Shown here piece by piece: positions 27,288 through 34,668 of a stretch of 64,000 bases of DNA. The stretch's first letter is position 1, and each line of letters begins with the position of its first letter. Under the pieces are notes generated by a model. It was not told the origin of the DNA. It was given only the letters and a program-made list of their open reading frames with translations, and ran no database searches. Origin of the DNA: Bacteroidetes bacterium GWF2_40_14 (GTDB lineage: Bacteria; Bacteroidota; Bacteroidia; Bacteroidales; UBA932); contig MEOK01000017.1 in assembly GCA_001769195.1 (NCBI GenBank), forward strand, positions 92,988 through 156,987, read 5' to 3'. Both the position numbers and the translations under genes were made by a program.

Positions 27288-28190
27288 TTATCCTCCTTTT
27301 TTTGCTCGTGGATGAGCGGTTAAAAATACTTTTTTGAGTTGCTCGAATGAATTATGAGTATAAACCTGAGTTGCTGCCAATGATGAGTGACCAAGAACCT
27401 CCTTTATGCTGTTAAGATCTGCACCGTTATTCAACAAATGCGTGGCAATGCTATGTCTGAGTACATGTGGAGACCTTTTGCCTGTAAATCCCTCAACCCC
27501 TCTTAGCTCCTTTGTTACTATTTTATTAACAAAAGAGAGATAAAATGGTTGACCTGAATCTGTCAAAAAAAAGTTACTATCGTTGCTTACAGGATATATC
27601 TCCCTGAACTTCTCCAGATAAAGGGCAAGTTCCTCCTGAAGACTCTCCGGAAGAGGTATCTCTCTTTGCTTATCCCCTTTACCAATCACTCTTAATACTG
27701 CTCTTCTGACATCCCAATCCGATATCTTAAGGTTTGCCAGTTCCGCCCTTCTTAGACCTGTACAGTAGAGCGTAGAGATTATTGTACGGTTTCTGAGTGC
27801 ATAAAAATCCTCGGGATCAGAATCTTTTTCAAAATAGTGTTCTACTGCATTCTGAGTGTAGAATTCTGGTAGTTTTTTTGATTGTTTTGGCCTGGGAACT
27901 CTTTTAACAGGATTAGCTTTTATGTATCCCCTTTTTACAAGAAAGTTTGAGTAGCTGCTAAGTGCCGATAGTTTAAGATTCATTGTTCTTGGAGAGAGAC
28001 CGGAGTCAAGACCTGTTGCAACAAATCCTCTGATTGTGTTGGGATGAAGAGCAACATATTCATCTTCGTCCTCTGAAAGTGATGCATACTCGTAAAATTC
28101 GCCGATGTACCCTGTATAGAGCGTCAGTGTTCTTGGAGAATACCTTTTGTGAACCTTCAGATAATCTATAAACTCATCGATCACTCTCAT
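27288..28190 (-). CDS. xerC: Tyrosine recombinase XerC/XerD family
   Basis: A 300-residue recombinase with an N-terminal SAM-like core-binding domain (1-105) and a catalytic domain containing Arg147 (TGLRRAEL), Lys171 (GKGDKQREIPL), His242/Arg245 (PHVLRHSIATH), His268 (LGHSSLAATQ) and Tyr277 (VYTHN). Xer proteins resolve chromosome dimers at dif. Its place between rpsU and hpf matches a conserved Bacteroidales gene order, so it is a housekeeping Xer rather than a mobile-element integrase. No Shine-Dalgarno precedes it. Confidence 0.94.
   Translation of the reverse strand: MRVIDEFIDYLKVHKRYSPRTLTLYTGYIGEFYEYASLSEDEDEYVALHPNTIRGFVATGLDSGLSPRTMNLKLSALSSYSNFLVKRGYIKANPVKRVPRPKQSKKLPEFYTQNAVEHYFEKDSDPEDFYALRNRTIISTLYCTGLRRAELANLKISDWDVRRAVLRVIGKGDKQREIPLPESLQEELALYLEKFREIYPVSNDSNFFLTDSGQPFYLSFVNKIVTKELRGVEGFTGKRSPHVLRHSIATHLLNNGADLNSIKEVLGHSSLAATQVYTHNSFEQLKKVFLTAHPRAKKGG
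27291..27298 (-). promoter_or_regulatory. Strong Shine-Dalgarno for hpf, embedded in xerC 3' end
   Basis: The minus strand reads AAGGAGGA, then TAAA, then the hpf ATG; from the core AGGAGG to the ATG there are 5 bases. The same bases encode the final Gly-Gly of XerC and run into its stop codon. Almost all other genes in the window have no such sequence. Confidence 0.85.
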
Positions 28191-28273
28191 AATTATTCTT
28201 TGGTACTAATTTACAAAAAAAATTGACACCTTATTAAAACAAAGTGCCATTTTCTAAAAATTATTTAAGGTAA

Positions 28274-28465
28274 TTACTCCTCGTTTAAGCGAAGAGCTTG
28301 TACATAAATTGCTTTCTTAATTTCATCGCGTCTTTTAACAGAATTTTTTGTAAAAGTTTTTCTGCTTCTAAGTTCACGAACTATGCCGGTCTTCTCAAAT
28401 TTACGCTTGAATTTCTTCAACGCTCTTTCAATATTTTCACCCTCTTTTATTGGTACTATAATCAT
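28274..28465 (-). CDS. rpsU: 30S ribosomal protein bS21
   Basis: The ATG at 28465 gives 63 residues: MIIVPIKEGENIERALKKFK, then KRKFEKTGIVRELRSRKTF, the standard S21 sequence with a basic C-terminal helix. In Bacteroidia ribosomes bS21 (with bS18 and bS6) covers the anti-Shine-Dalgarno tail of 16S rRNA. The longer frame starting at 28525 would translate through the ribosome-binding site and is rejected. The gene has an exceptionally strong Shine-Dalgarno. It heads rpsU-xerC-hpf and is divergent from hutU. Confidence 0.97.
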   Translation of the reverse strand: MIIVPIKEGENIERALKKFKRKFEKTGIVRELRSRKTFTKNSVKRRDEIKKAIYVQALRLNEE

Positions 28466-28473
28466 ACGGCAAA

Positions 28474-28482
28474 CACCTCCTT
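28474..28482 (-). promoter_or_regulatory. Near-perfect Shine-Dalgarno for rpsU
   Basis: The minus strand reads AAGGAGGTG followed by 8 bases and the rpsU ATG: nine bases complementary to the canonical 16S rRNA tail. This fixes the start codon and fits an autoregulatory site that is read only by ribosomes whose anti-SD is exposed for lack of bS21. Confidence 0.9.
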
Positions 28483-28545
28483 TTTTTAGAACCGTAAAAG
28501 TATGGATAATTTTTATATCAGACAACTTATTAAACTGATTTTTCC

Positions 28546-28553
28546 TAAATTTG
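28546..28553 (+). promoter_or_regulatory. -7 box for hutU
   Basis: TAAATTTG matches TAnnTTTG and ends 19 bases before the hutU ATG. Confidence 0.6.
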
Positions 28554-28572
28554 CAGAATTAATTAAAAAAAT

Positions 28573-30606
28573 ATGGACTTCACAGAGTTTCAAAGACAAG
28601 TATCACAAGGTATACCGGACATACTTCCAGAATCTAAACCTTACGATAAAGATATAAATCACGCACCTAAGAGAAAAGACATTCTCTCTTTTGAAGAAAA
28701 AAAACTTGCTCTCCACAATGCATTAAGATATTTTCCGGCAAAGCATCATGCAACCCTTGCACCGGAATTCGCATATGAACTGAATGAGTACGGAAGGATA
28801 TATATGTACAGGTTCAGGCCTGATTATATGATATCTGCCAGATCTATATATGATTACCCTCACAAGTCGGTACAGGCAGCGGCTATAATGCTTATGCTCA
28901 GCAATAATCTGGACTACGCTGTTGCCCAGCATCCTCATGAACTAATTACTTATGGAGGAAATGGAGCAGTGTTTCAAAATTGGGCACAGTACCTTCTCTC
29001 AATGCAGTACCTTTCACAGATGAGCGACGAACAGACACTTGTGCTCTACTCCGGACACCCCATGGGATTGTTCCCTTCACATAAAGATGCTCCAAGGGTG
29101 GTTGTTACTAACGGTATGGTTATTCCAAATTATTCCGGCAAGGATCATTGGGAAAAATTCAATGCATTAGGTGTTTCGCAGTATGGGCAAATGACGGCAG
29201 GGTCATTTATGTATATTGGACCGCAGGGTATAGTTCATGGAACGACAATAACCATACTGAACGCAGCCAGAATGAGATGTAAATCCAAGGAGAAAGACCT
29301 GAGAGGTAAAATCTTTGTAAGTTCCGGCCTTGGTGGAATGTCAGGAGCCCAGCCAAAAGCAGCAGTGATAGCAGGTCTTATTGGTGTTGTTGCAGAAATT
29401 AATCCAAAAGCAGTTCACACAAGACATTCACAAGGATGGGTAGACGAGGTATACTGCGATCTTAACCAGCTTATTGAGAGGATAGGCATGGCTAAGAGAA
29501 ACAAAGAAGCAGTATCGCTTGCTTATCAGGGAAATATTGTTGATTTATGGGAGAAATTCAACGAGGTCGGAATGGAAATAGACTTGGGAAGCGACCAGAC
29601 ATCTCTGCATAATCCTTGGTCCGGTGGTTACTATCCTGCCGGCATTAGCTTTGACGAATCTAACAGGTTAATGGCGGAGGAGCCGGAAAAATTTGCAGAA
29701 CTTGTGAGATCTTCATTGAGAAGACATGCAGAAGCAATAAATAAGCTTACAGCAAGAGGAATGTATTTCTTTGACTACGGGAATGCATTTCTGCTTGAGG
29801 CATCAAGAGCCGGGGCAGATGTTCTCCTGACTGATGGAAGGTTCCGTTATCCATCGTATGTTCAGGACATAATGGGGCCACTCTTTTTTGACTATGGGTT
29901 TGGCCCATTCAGATGGGTGTGTACATCTTCCGATCCTAAAGATCTTGCTACGACAGATTCTATTGCTGTAGAAGTTCTTGAAGATATCATGAAAAGTGCA
30001 CCGGATGAGATTGTCACTCAACTTGCAGACAACATCCACTGGATAAAGGAGGCAGGAACAAATAAGCTGGTTGTTGGCTCACAGGCAAGAATTCTATATG
30101 CAGATGCTGAAGGAAGGATCAAGATTGCCCTGGCTATGAACAATGCAGTCCGCGAAGGGAGAGTCTCTGCGCCAATTGTTCTTGGAAGGGACCACCATGA
30201 TGTTTCTGGTACTGATTCTCCTTTCAGGGAGACTTCCAACATATATGACGGGTCAAGTTTTACAGCAGATATGGCCATTCAGAATGTTATAGGAGATTCT
30301 TTCCGTGGTGCAACATGGGTATCTATCCACAATGGCGGTGGTGTTGGCTGGGGAGAGGTTATAAACGGCGGGTTCGGTATGGTGATAGATGGCAGTGAAG
30401 ATGCAGACCGGAGAATCAGGAACATGCTACACTGGGATGTCAACAATGGAATTTCTCGTCGTGCATGGGCCAGAAACAGCAGTGCCCTCTTTGCCATTAA
30501 ACGTGAAATGGAGAGGACACCTGAACTTAAAGTTACGATTCCGAATTTTGCTGATGACAATCTAATTAGCAAGACCGCTGATCATGTTTTTAACAGGAAA
30601 CCCTAG
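28573..30606 (+). CDS. hutU: Urocanate hydratase
   Basis: A 677-residue urocanase, the second enzyme of histidine breakdown, converting urocanate to imidazolone propionate with a tightly bound NAD. Visible hallmarks include YGGNGAVFQNWAQYLL, YSGHPMGLFPS, GGMSGAQPKA, and a region near the C-terminus with GGGVGWGEV. The catalytic Cys is in FRWVCTSSDP. The length matches the long (about 660-680) class found in Bacteroidales. No hutH, hutI or ftcD lies in the window. The 3' end overlaps the convergent lipocalin gene by 45 bases. Confidence 0.96.
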   Translation: MDFTEFQRQVSQGIPDILPESKPYDKDINHAPKRKDILSFEEKKLALHNALRYFPAKHHATLAPEFAYELNEYGRIYMYRFRPDYMISARSIYDYPHKSVQAAAIMLMLSNNLDYAVAQHPHELITYGGNGAVFQNWAQYLLSMQYLSQMSDEQTLVLYSGHPMGLFPSHKDAPRVVVTNGMVIPNYSGKDHWEKFNALGVSQYGQMTAGSFMYIGPQGIVHGTTITILNAARMRCKSKEKDLRGKIFVSSGLGGMSGAQPKAAVIAGLIGVVAEINPKAVHTRHSQGWVDEVYCDLNQLIERIGMAKRNKEAVSLAYQGNIVDLWEKFNEVGMEIDLGSDQTSLHNPWSGGYYPAGISFDESNRLMAEEPEKFAELVRSSLRRHAEAINKLTARGMYFFDYGNAFLLEASRAGADVLLTDGRFRYPSYVQDIMGPLFFDYGFGPFRWVCTSSDPKDLATTDSIAVEVLEDIMKSAPDEIVTQLADNIHWIKEAGTNKLVVGSQARILYADAEGRIKIALAMNNAVREGRVSAPIVLGRDHHDVSGTDSPFRETSNIYDGSSFTADMAIQNVIGDSFRGATWVSIHNGGGVGWGEVINGGFGMVIDGSEDADRRIRNMLHWDVNNGISRRAWARNSSALFAIKREMERTPELKVTIPNFADDNLISKTADHVFNRKP

Positions 30607-31092
30607 TTTGCCTGCATAAGTTTTAAGCTCTTCCAGAATTACCGGATCGATGTCCCTTTCGCGGGATAAGATCCAGAGATACTCTCCTGTTGGTCCGCCG
30701 ACAAGAGCGTAGGTATAATCTGTATCTACCTTAAGAACCCAGTAGTCACCGGAAAAAGGCCAGAAAAAGCTTACTTTGAGTTTTCCCGGTTCCTTTGGAT
30801 CGGGGGCCCATGCCTTACCCTTTGCCTGTTTGATCTTTGTTTTGTCGTTGATGAGCCTGCCCTCGTTTATTACTACTATTGTTCCGTCATCATCTATACG
30901 ATAGGATGCTGTATTCTCTTCCAGCCCCTCTTCAAATGTATTAGGGAGCCTTGAAATCTCATACCATTTACCCATATATTTGTTGATGTCAAACTCCTGC
31001 ACTGTTTCCAAAGCAAGGTATGCAGTGGAACATGATGCAAGAGTTAATATGGAAAACAGAGATACTATATGTTTCATAAATCTTTTATTCAT
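30562..31092 (-). CDS. blc: Outer-membrane lipocalin (Blc-like lipoprotein)
   Basis: A 176-residue lipoprotein with a lipobox at SILTLASC (Cys about 21) and the lipocalin motif MGKWYEISRLPNTFE, then GKAWAPDP, FFWPFSGDYWVL and LWILSRE, the bacterial Blc pattern. Lipocalins of this type bind fatty acids or lysophospholipids at the outer membrane. An ATG five codons later (31077) is an equally good start. The C-terminal 15 residues are encoded opposite the end of hutU. Confidence 0.9.
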   Translation of the reverse strand: MNKRFMKHIVSLFSILTLASCSTAYLALETVQEFDINKYMGKWYEISRLPNTFEEGLEENTASYRIDDDGTIVVINEGRLINDKTKIKQAKGKAWAPDPKEPGKLKVSFFWPFSGDYWVLKVDTDYTYALVGGPTGEYLWILSRERDIDPVILEELKTYAGKLGFPVKNMISGLAN

Positions 31093-31191
31093 TCTATTTA
31101 TTGCATTTGCAGCAAATTCTGTACCGAAATATTTTTTTCTTCCCTTACAGAAAGTGTATCAATTATTACACAAAACAGAAATTGTTAATTC

Positions 31192-31199
31192 TACTTTTG
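31192..31199 (+). promoter_or_regulatory. -7 box for the ferredoxin-like gene
   Basis: TACTTTTG matches TAnnTTTG and ends 23 bases before the ATG at 31223. Confidence 0.55.
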
Positions 31200-31222
31200 T
31201 GATATAAATATAAATAAAAAAA

Positions 31223-32044
31223 ATGAAACGAACAGTTATAAAGATTAATGAAAGCCTTTGCAATGGTTGTGGTAATTGTGTAAGCGGTTGTCATGAGGGC
31301 GCACTGCAAATGATTAATGGAAAAGCTATGATGGTTAGTGAGCTCTACTGTGACGGACTTGGTGCATGCATTGGAGAGTGTCCGGTGGGAGCAATAGAGT
31401 TGATTGAAAAGGAGGCGGATCCGTATGATGAGATAGCTGTAATGGAAAGGATCGCTCCAAAAGGAGAACTGGCCATAACAGCTCACCTGAGACACCTTAA
31501 GGAACATGGAGAAAATGAGTGGTTGAAAATTGGTATCAACTGGTGCAACGAGCATAATATAAGTGCAGACTTATCACAGTTTTCTGCTGAAAAACCAAAA
31601 ATGGCATGTGGTTGCCCGGGCTCTATGGAGAGGGACTTCAGAAACACTGCTCCTGCACAAGAATCACATTTAAGGCAATGGCCGGTACAGCTTCACCTTC
31701 TCAACCCTGCAGCATCGTTTTTTCAGGGTGCAGATGTACTGCTTGCCTCTGATTGCTCTGCGTTCACAGCCGCTAATTTTCACGAAACATTACTTAAAAA
31801 CAAAACCCTGGCTATTGCCTGTCCTAAACTTGATAGCAATACCCATAGTTATGTAGAAAAGATAGCATCAATGATGGACGATGCCAAAATCAACACTTTG
31901 ACTGTGCTGATGATGGAGGTTCCATGTTGTGGCGGATTACTCGGGTTTGCAAAATCTGCAAGGGAAAAGGCTACACGTAACGTTCCTATTAAAGCAATAA
32001 TCCTGAGCGTACACGGAGAAATCCTTTCAGAAAACTGGGTCTAG
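31223..32044 (+). CDS. Ferredoxin-like iron-sulfur protein with C-terminal Cys-rich domain
   Basis: A 273-residue cytoplasmic protein. The N-terminus has two ferredoxin motifs: CNGCGNCVSGC (complete four-Cys set) and CDGLGACIGECP, where the second Cys position is Leu, so this site has three Cys. The C-terminal part has further cysteines in KMACGCPGS, ASDCSA, LAIACPKLD and PCCGG, the last resembling CCG motifs of electron-transfer subunits. It probably carries electrons; the partner is unknown. It converges on the DoxX/DUF302/MarR/thioredoxin operon with a 1-base gap, suggesting a related redox role. Confidence 0.82.
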   Translation: MKRTVIKINESLCNGCGNCVSGCHEGALQMINGKAMMVSELYCDGLGACIGECPVGAIELIEKEADPYDEIAVMERIAPKGELAITAHLRHLKEHGENEWLKIGINWCNEHNISADLSQFSAEKPKMACGCPGSMERDFRNTAPAQESHLRQWPVQLHLLNPAASFFQGADVLLASDCSAFTAANFHETLLKNKTLAIACPKLDSNTHSYVEKIASMMDDAKINTLTVLMMEVPCCGGLLGFAKSAREKATRNVPIKAIILSVHGEILSENWV

Positions 32045-32045
32045 T

Positions 32046-32468
32046 TCATTTGTTCTTTGAGAAAAGCATGTAGTCCAGAGAATACTTTCCGGGACCCAGC
32101 AAGAACAGAGTAACAAACACCAGAAGATAAAGCAATGCCATCTCTCTTACCTGAAATGGGTCAGCGGCATGAGTGACAAATGCAGCAATTATCATAGTGA
32201 ATGCCATTGGTATGAGGGAAAGCCTTGTAAGCAACCCTGCAATCACAAATATGGCAGCAAAGAACTCTGCTCCTATTGCCAGAATAAGGGAAAGTTCCGA
32301 CCCTAGTCCTATGGGGTCCGGGAATGCCTGTGAGAAGGCGTTAAAGCCTTGTATTTTTGCCCATCCGTGTGTCATTATCATTATTGCAATGCCCACTCTT
32401 AAAAGCAAAAGAGCTGCTGAGAATCCGTTATCTCTAAGTGGAAATCCATAAAGTATAAATTTCTTCAT
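32046..32468 (-). CDS. DoxX family membrane protein
   Basis: A 140-residue protein with four hydrophobic helices. The motifs ALLLLRVGIAIMIMTHGWAK, FFAAIFVIAGLLTRLSLIPM and FLLGPGKYSLD are typical of DoxX/SURF4-type proteins. Some members take part in thiol or oxidative-stress responses with thioredoxin-like or sulfurtransferase proteins. It is the last gene of a four-gene minus-strand operon, 10 bases after DUF302. Confidence 0.88.
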   Translation of the reverse strand: MKKFILYGFPLRDNGFSAALLLLRVGIAIMIMTHGWAKIQGFNAFSQAFPDPIGLGSELSLILAIGAEFFAAIFVIAGLLTRLSLIPMAFTMIIAAFVTHAADPFQVREMALLYLLVFVTLFLLGPGKYSLDYMLFSKNK

Positions 32469-32478
32469 TTCCGTTGTT

Positions 32479-32886
32479 TTAAACTTGACTGTTTTGTCTG
32501 AAAAAAGGTGTCAGAATATTCTCAATATCGGCAAATGCCTTTTGCATTACCTCATTTACCACACCACCAATCTGAGCAGCCATCTTCCCGGAGTCCATCC
32601 TTGATATCCTGGTTTTTCCGTCAGATGTTTCGTATACAGATATCCTGCAAGGCATCAGACTTGAATACAGGCGTTCATTATCGCTTTCCAGAAGCTTTAC
32701 AGAGTAGGCTGGTTTACAAAGTTCAAGTACCTTCACCGGTAATACCTCAAAGTTGTTCTTATGAAGTGTCTCCTGCAGGTCATGCACATGAGTCACTTTC
32801 CAACCGATAGAGACAATTGATTCCGTCAATTTATCTACTGTCTCGTCAAATTTATATTTGCTTTCGTTTTCAATAAACATTTCCAT
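32479..32886 (-). CDS. DUF302 domain protein
   Basis: A 135-residue cytoplasmic protein. DUF302 features are ETVDKLTESIVSIGWKVTHV, NNFEVLPVKVLELCKPAYSV, and LMPCRISVYETSDGKTRIS, with Cys residues in the LCKP and MPCRI motifs that are common in the family. Function is unproven; DUF302 proteins often sit near DoxX and sulfur or redox genes, as here. It follows marR with a 4-base gap. M3 is an alternative start. Confidence 0.88.
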   Translation of the reverse strand: MEMFIENESKYKFDETVDKLTESIVSIGWKVTHVHDLQETLHKNNFEVLPVKVLELCKPAYSVKLLESDNERLYSSLMPCRISVYETSDGKTRISRMDSGKMAAQIGGVVNEVMQKAFADIENILTPFFRQNSQV

Positions 32887-32890
32887 AATC

Positions 32891-33244
32891 TTAAATATTT
32901 TTAATAATATTTACGAGTGGCTCGGGGATATCCACATCTTCTGCCTCAATTGACTTTAGTCTTTTTTTTCCCTCTTTTGACAGAGTAAAATACATCTGTC
33001 GTTTGTCTTTGTCTCCCATGTCTCTTTCAATTAATCCTTTTTCCTCAACTGCCCTCAATAATTTTGAAGTGTTGGAGCAGCTAAGGTGAAGCTGGGAGGC
33101 AATCTCCCCGGATGATAGTCTGCCATCTTTAAGGGAACAGATAACCATTCCTTCATTAAGGCATATCGAATGCCTGCTTAAAAAAAGAGCTTCAAACTCA
33201 CTTATGGAACGACAAATATCCCTTATGGCACAGAGTGTTTTCAT
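32891..33244 (-). CDS. MarR-family transcriptional regulator
   Basis: A 117-residue winged-helix regulator: RLSSGEIASQLHLSCSNTSK is the recognition region and IERDMGDKDKRQMYFTLSKEGKK the wing with the MarR D-K-R signature. Five Cys (5, 11, 28, 36, 56) fall in the first 56 residues, including one in the recognition region, which suggests thiol-based sensing. It lies 2 bases after the thioredoxin gene and before DUF302, so it most likely controls its own operon. Confidence 0.9.
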   Translation of the reverse strand: MKTLCAIRDICRSISEFEALFLSRHSICLNEGMVICSLKDGRLSSGEIASQLHLSCSNTSKLLRAVEEKGLIERDMGDKDKRQMYFTLSKEGKKRLKSIEAEDVDIPEPLVNIIKNI

Positions 33245-33246
33245 AA

Positions 33247-33723
33247 TTAAATCTTCTTAAGTAATACTTTATCAATTATTTTCTTTAGTTCTGCTTTAGG
33301 CAAAGCACCCTGTGCAATCTGAGGAGCCTCTCCCATTGGAATAAAAAAGAGTGTCGGAATACTTGATATTCCAAATGCCGATGAGAGCTCCGGCTCCTTG
33401 TCCGTATCTACCTTATAAACATAAATAAGTCCGTCGTACTCTTCTGCCAACTGTTCAAGTATTGGTGCAATGGTTTTACAAGGACCACACCATGTTGCAT
33501 AAAAATCAATTATTGCAGGTTTGTCGCCTAGATATTTCCACTCCTTGGAATTAGTCTCGTAATTGACAATTTTCTTGAGAAATTCAGCTTTTGTAATGTG
33601 AATTGTTTTTACTGCAGAGCTCTTTTGAGAGCCCGTGTTTTCAGATGATTTATCTTTTACGGAACTTGAGCCGCATGATACAACTATCGCCGATAAAAGG
33701 GCATAAACAAAATATTTTTTCAT
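33247..33723 (-). CDS. Thioredoxin-fold lipoprotein
   Basis: From the ATG at 33723 this is 158 residues: a lipoprotein signal (KYFVYALLSAIVVSC, then GSSSV), a Ser-rich linker, and a thioredoxin domain with FYATWCGPCKTIAPIL, the classic WCGPCK active site, and the cis-proline segment ISSIPTLFFI. It is therefore a periplasm- or envelope-facing thiol reductant or oxidoreductase. It is the first gene of the trx-marR-DUF302-doxX operon. Confidence 0.92.
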   Translation of the reverse strand: MKKYFVYALLSAIVVSCGSSSVKDKSSENTGSQKSSAVKTIHITKAEFLKKIVNYETNSKEWKYLGDKPAIIDFYATWCGPCKTIAPILEQLAEEYDGLIYVYKVDTDKEPELSSAFGISSIPTLFFIPMGEAPQIAQGALPKAELKKIIDKVLLKKI

Positions 33724-33745
33724 TATCCTCATTTTCTTTTTTTTG

Positions 33746-33753
33746 CAAAAGTA
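33746..33753 (-). promoter_or_regulatory. -7 box for the thioredoxin-MarR-DUF302-DoxX operon
   Basis: The minus strand reads TACTTTTG, a TAnnTTTG match, 22 bases upstream of the ATG at 33723. Confidence 0.55.
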
Positions 33754-33845
33754 ATAAATATTTCCATTAAAACAAATTTCCTTTGGAATATATTTTGGCC
33801 GTTAAGAAATATTTTCTTTCTTTGTATATAACAAATTTCTGAAAT

Positions 33846-34619
33846 ATGAAAAAAACGTTTTACCTGATAGCTTTGCTACTATTTGCAACATTTTGTTTTT
33901 CACAACCATACGGTCGCAAATTCATAGTCATGACTTATAACGTACATCACTGTAACCCTCCTGCAAAAAAGGGATTAATAGATGCCGGTGCAGTTGCAGA
34001 TGTCATAAGGTCAAGTAAAGCAGACATTGTCTTCCTGCAGGAAATTGATGTCAAAACCCAAAGAGTAAACGGGTTAAATCAGTCTTTGGAACTATCATTG
34101 CTTACCGGCCTTCGATATTCAGCTTTTTATAAAGCGATAGACATAATGGGAGGAGAGTATGGTGTCGTCATATTGTCAAGGTTTCCTCTTGACTCTGCAA
34201 TTGTTTATCCGTTATGGCAGCGAGGAGAAAGTGAGCAGAGGGTACTTGGAATTGCTGTAGCCACACTTCCCGATGGCAGGAAAATCAGACTGGCTTGCAC
34301 TCATCTGGATCTTTCGGCAGAGATAAGGGAGACCGAGATTAAACAGGTGGACCTGATACTTTCCAGAGGAGATATTCCGGTTGTCCTTGGAGGAGACTTC
34401 AATGCAGAACCAGACAGTAAGGAGATTGAGTTAATGTTTACCAGATTTACCAGTTCGACTAAGGACTTTGTAGTCACATTCCCAAACATCAAACCAAACA
34501 AGACAATCGACTATTTATTTACACGCAGGATGGACAAATTAAGATTCATCTCACATAAAGTGATAGCTGGTATTGAAGCATCTGATCACCTGCCTGTAAT
34601 TGCAGAGATTGAATTTTAA
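33846..34619 (+). CDS. Secreted endonuclease/exonuclease/phosphatase family protein
   Basis: A 257-residue protein with a signal peptide (KKTFYLIALLLFATFCFS). The EEP fold motifs are MTYNVHHC, VFLQEID, GGDFNAEPDS and ASDHLPVIAEI, giving the catalytic Asn, Glu, Asp and terminal Asp-His. Secretion and the short length suggest a phosphodiesterase acting on lipids or nucleotides outside the cytoplasm rather than a DNA repair enzyme; the substrate cannot be read from the sequence. It is followed by the acyltransferase gene after 49 bases. Confidence 0.88.
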   Translation: MKKTFYLIALLLFATFCFSQPYGRKFIVMTYNVHHCNPPAKKGLIDAGAVADVIRSSKADIVFLQEIDVKTQRVNGLNQSLELSLLTGLRYSAFYKAIDIMGGEYGVVILSRFPLDSAIVYPLWQRGESEQRVLGIAVATLPDGRKIRLACTHLDLSAEIRETEIKQVDLILSRGDIPVVLGGDFNAEPDSKEIELMFTRFTSSTKDFVVTFPNIKPNKTIDYLFTRRMDKLRFISHKVIAGIEASDHLPVIAEIEF

Positions 34620-34668
34620 ACCTTCAATAAAATATTATGATTACATTTGCAATCAATAAAACCTTGAA

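Noticed and set aside
27288-28190. The tyrosine recombinase as a mobile-element integrase
   Set aside because: No attachment repeats, cargo genes or composition change are seen, and the rpsU-xerC-hpf order is a housekeeping arrangement.
28466-28525. Longer rpsU frame to 28525
   Set aside because: It would place the nine-base Shine-Dalgarno inside the coding region; the shorter product has the standard bS21 N-terminus.
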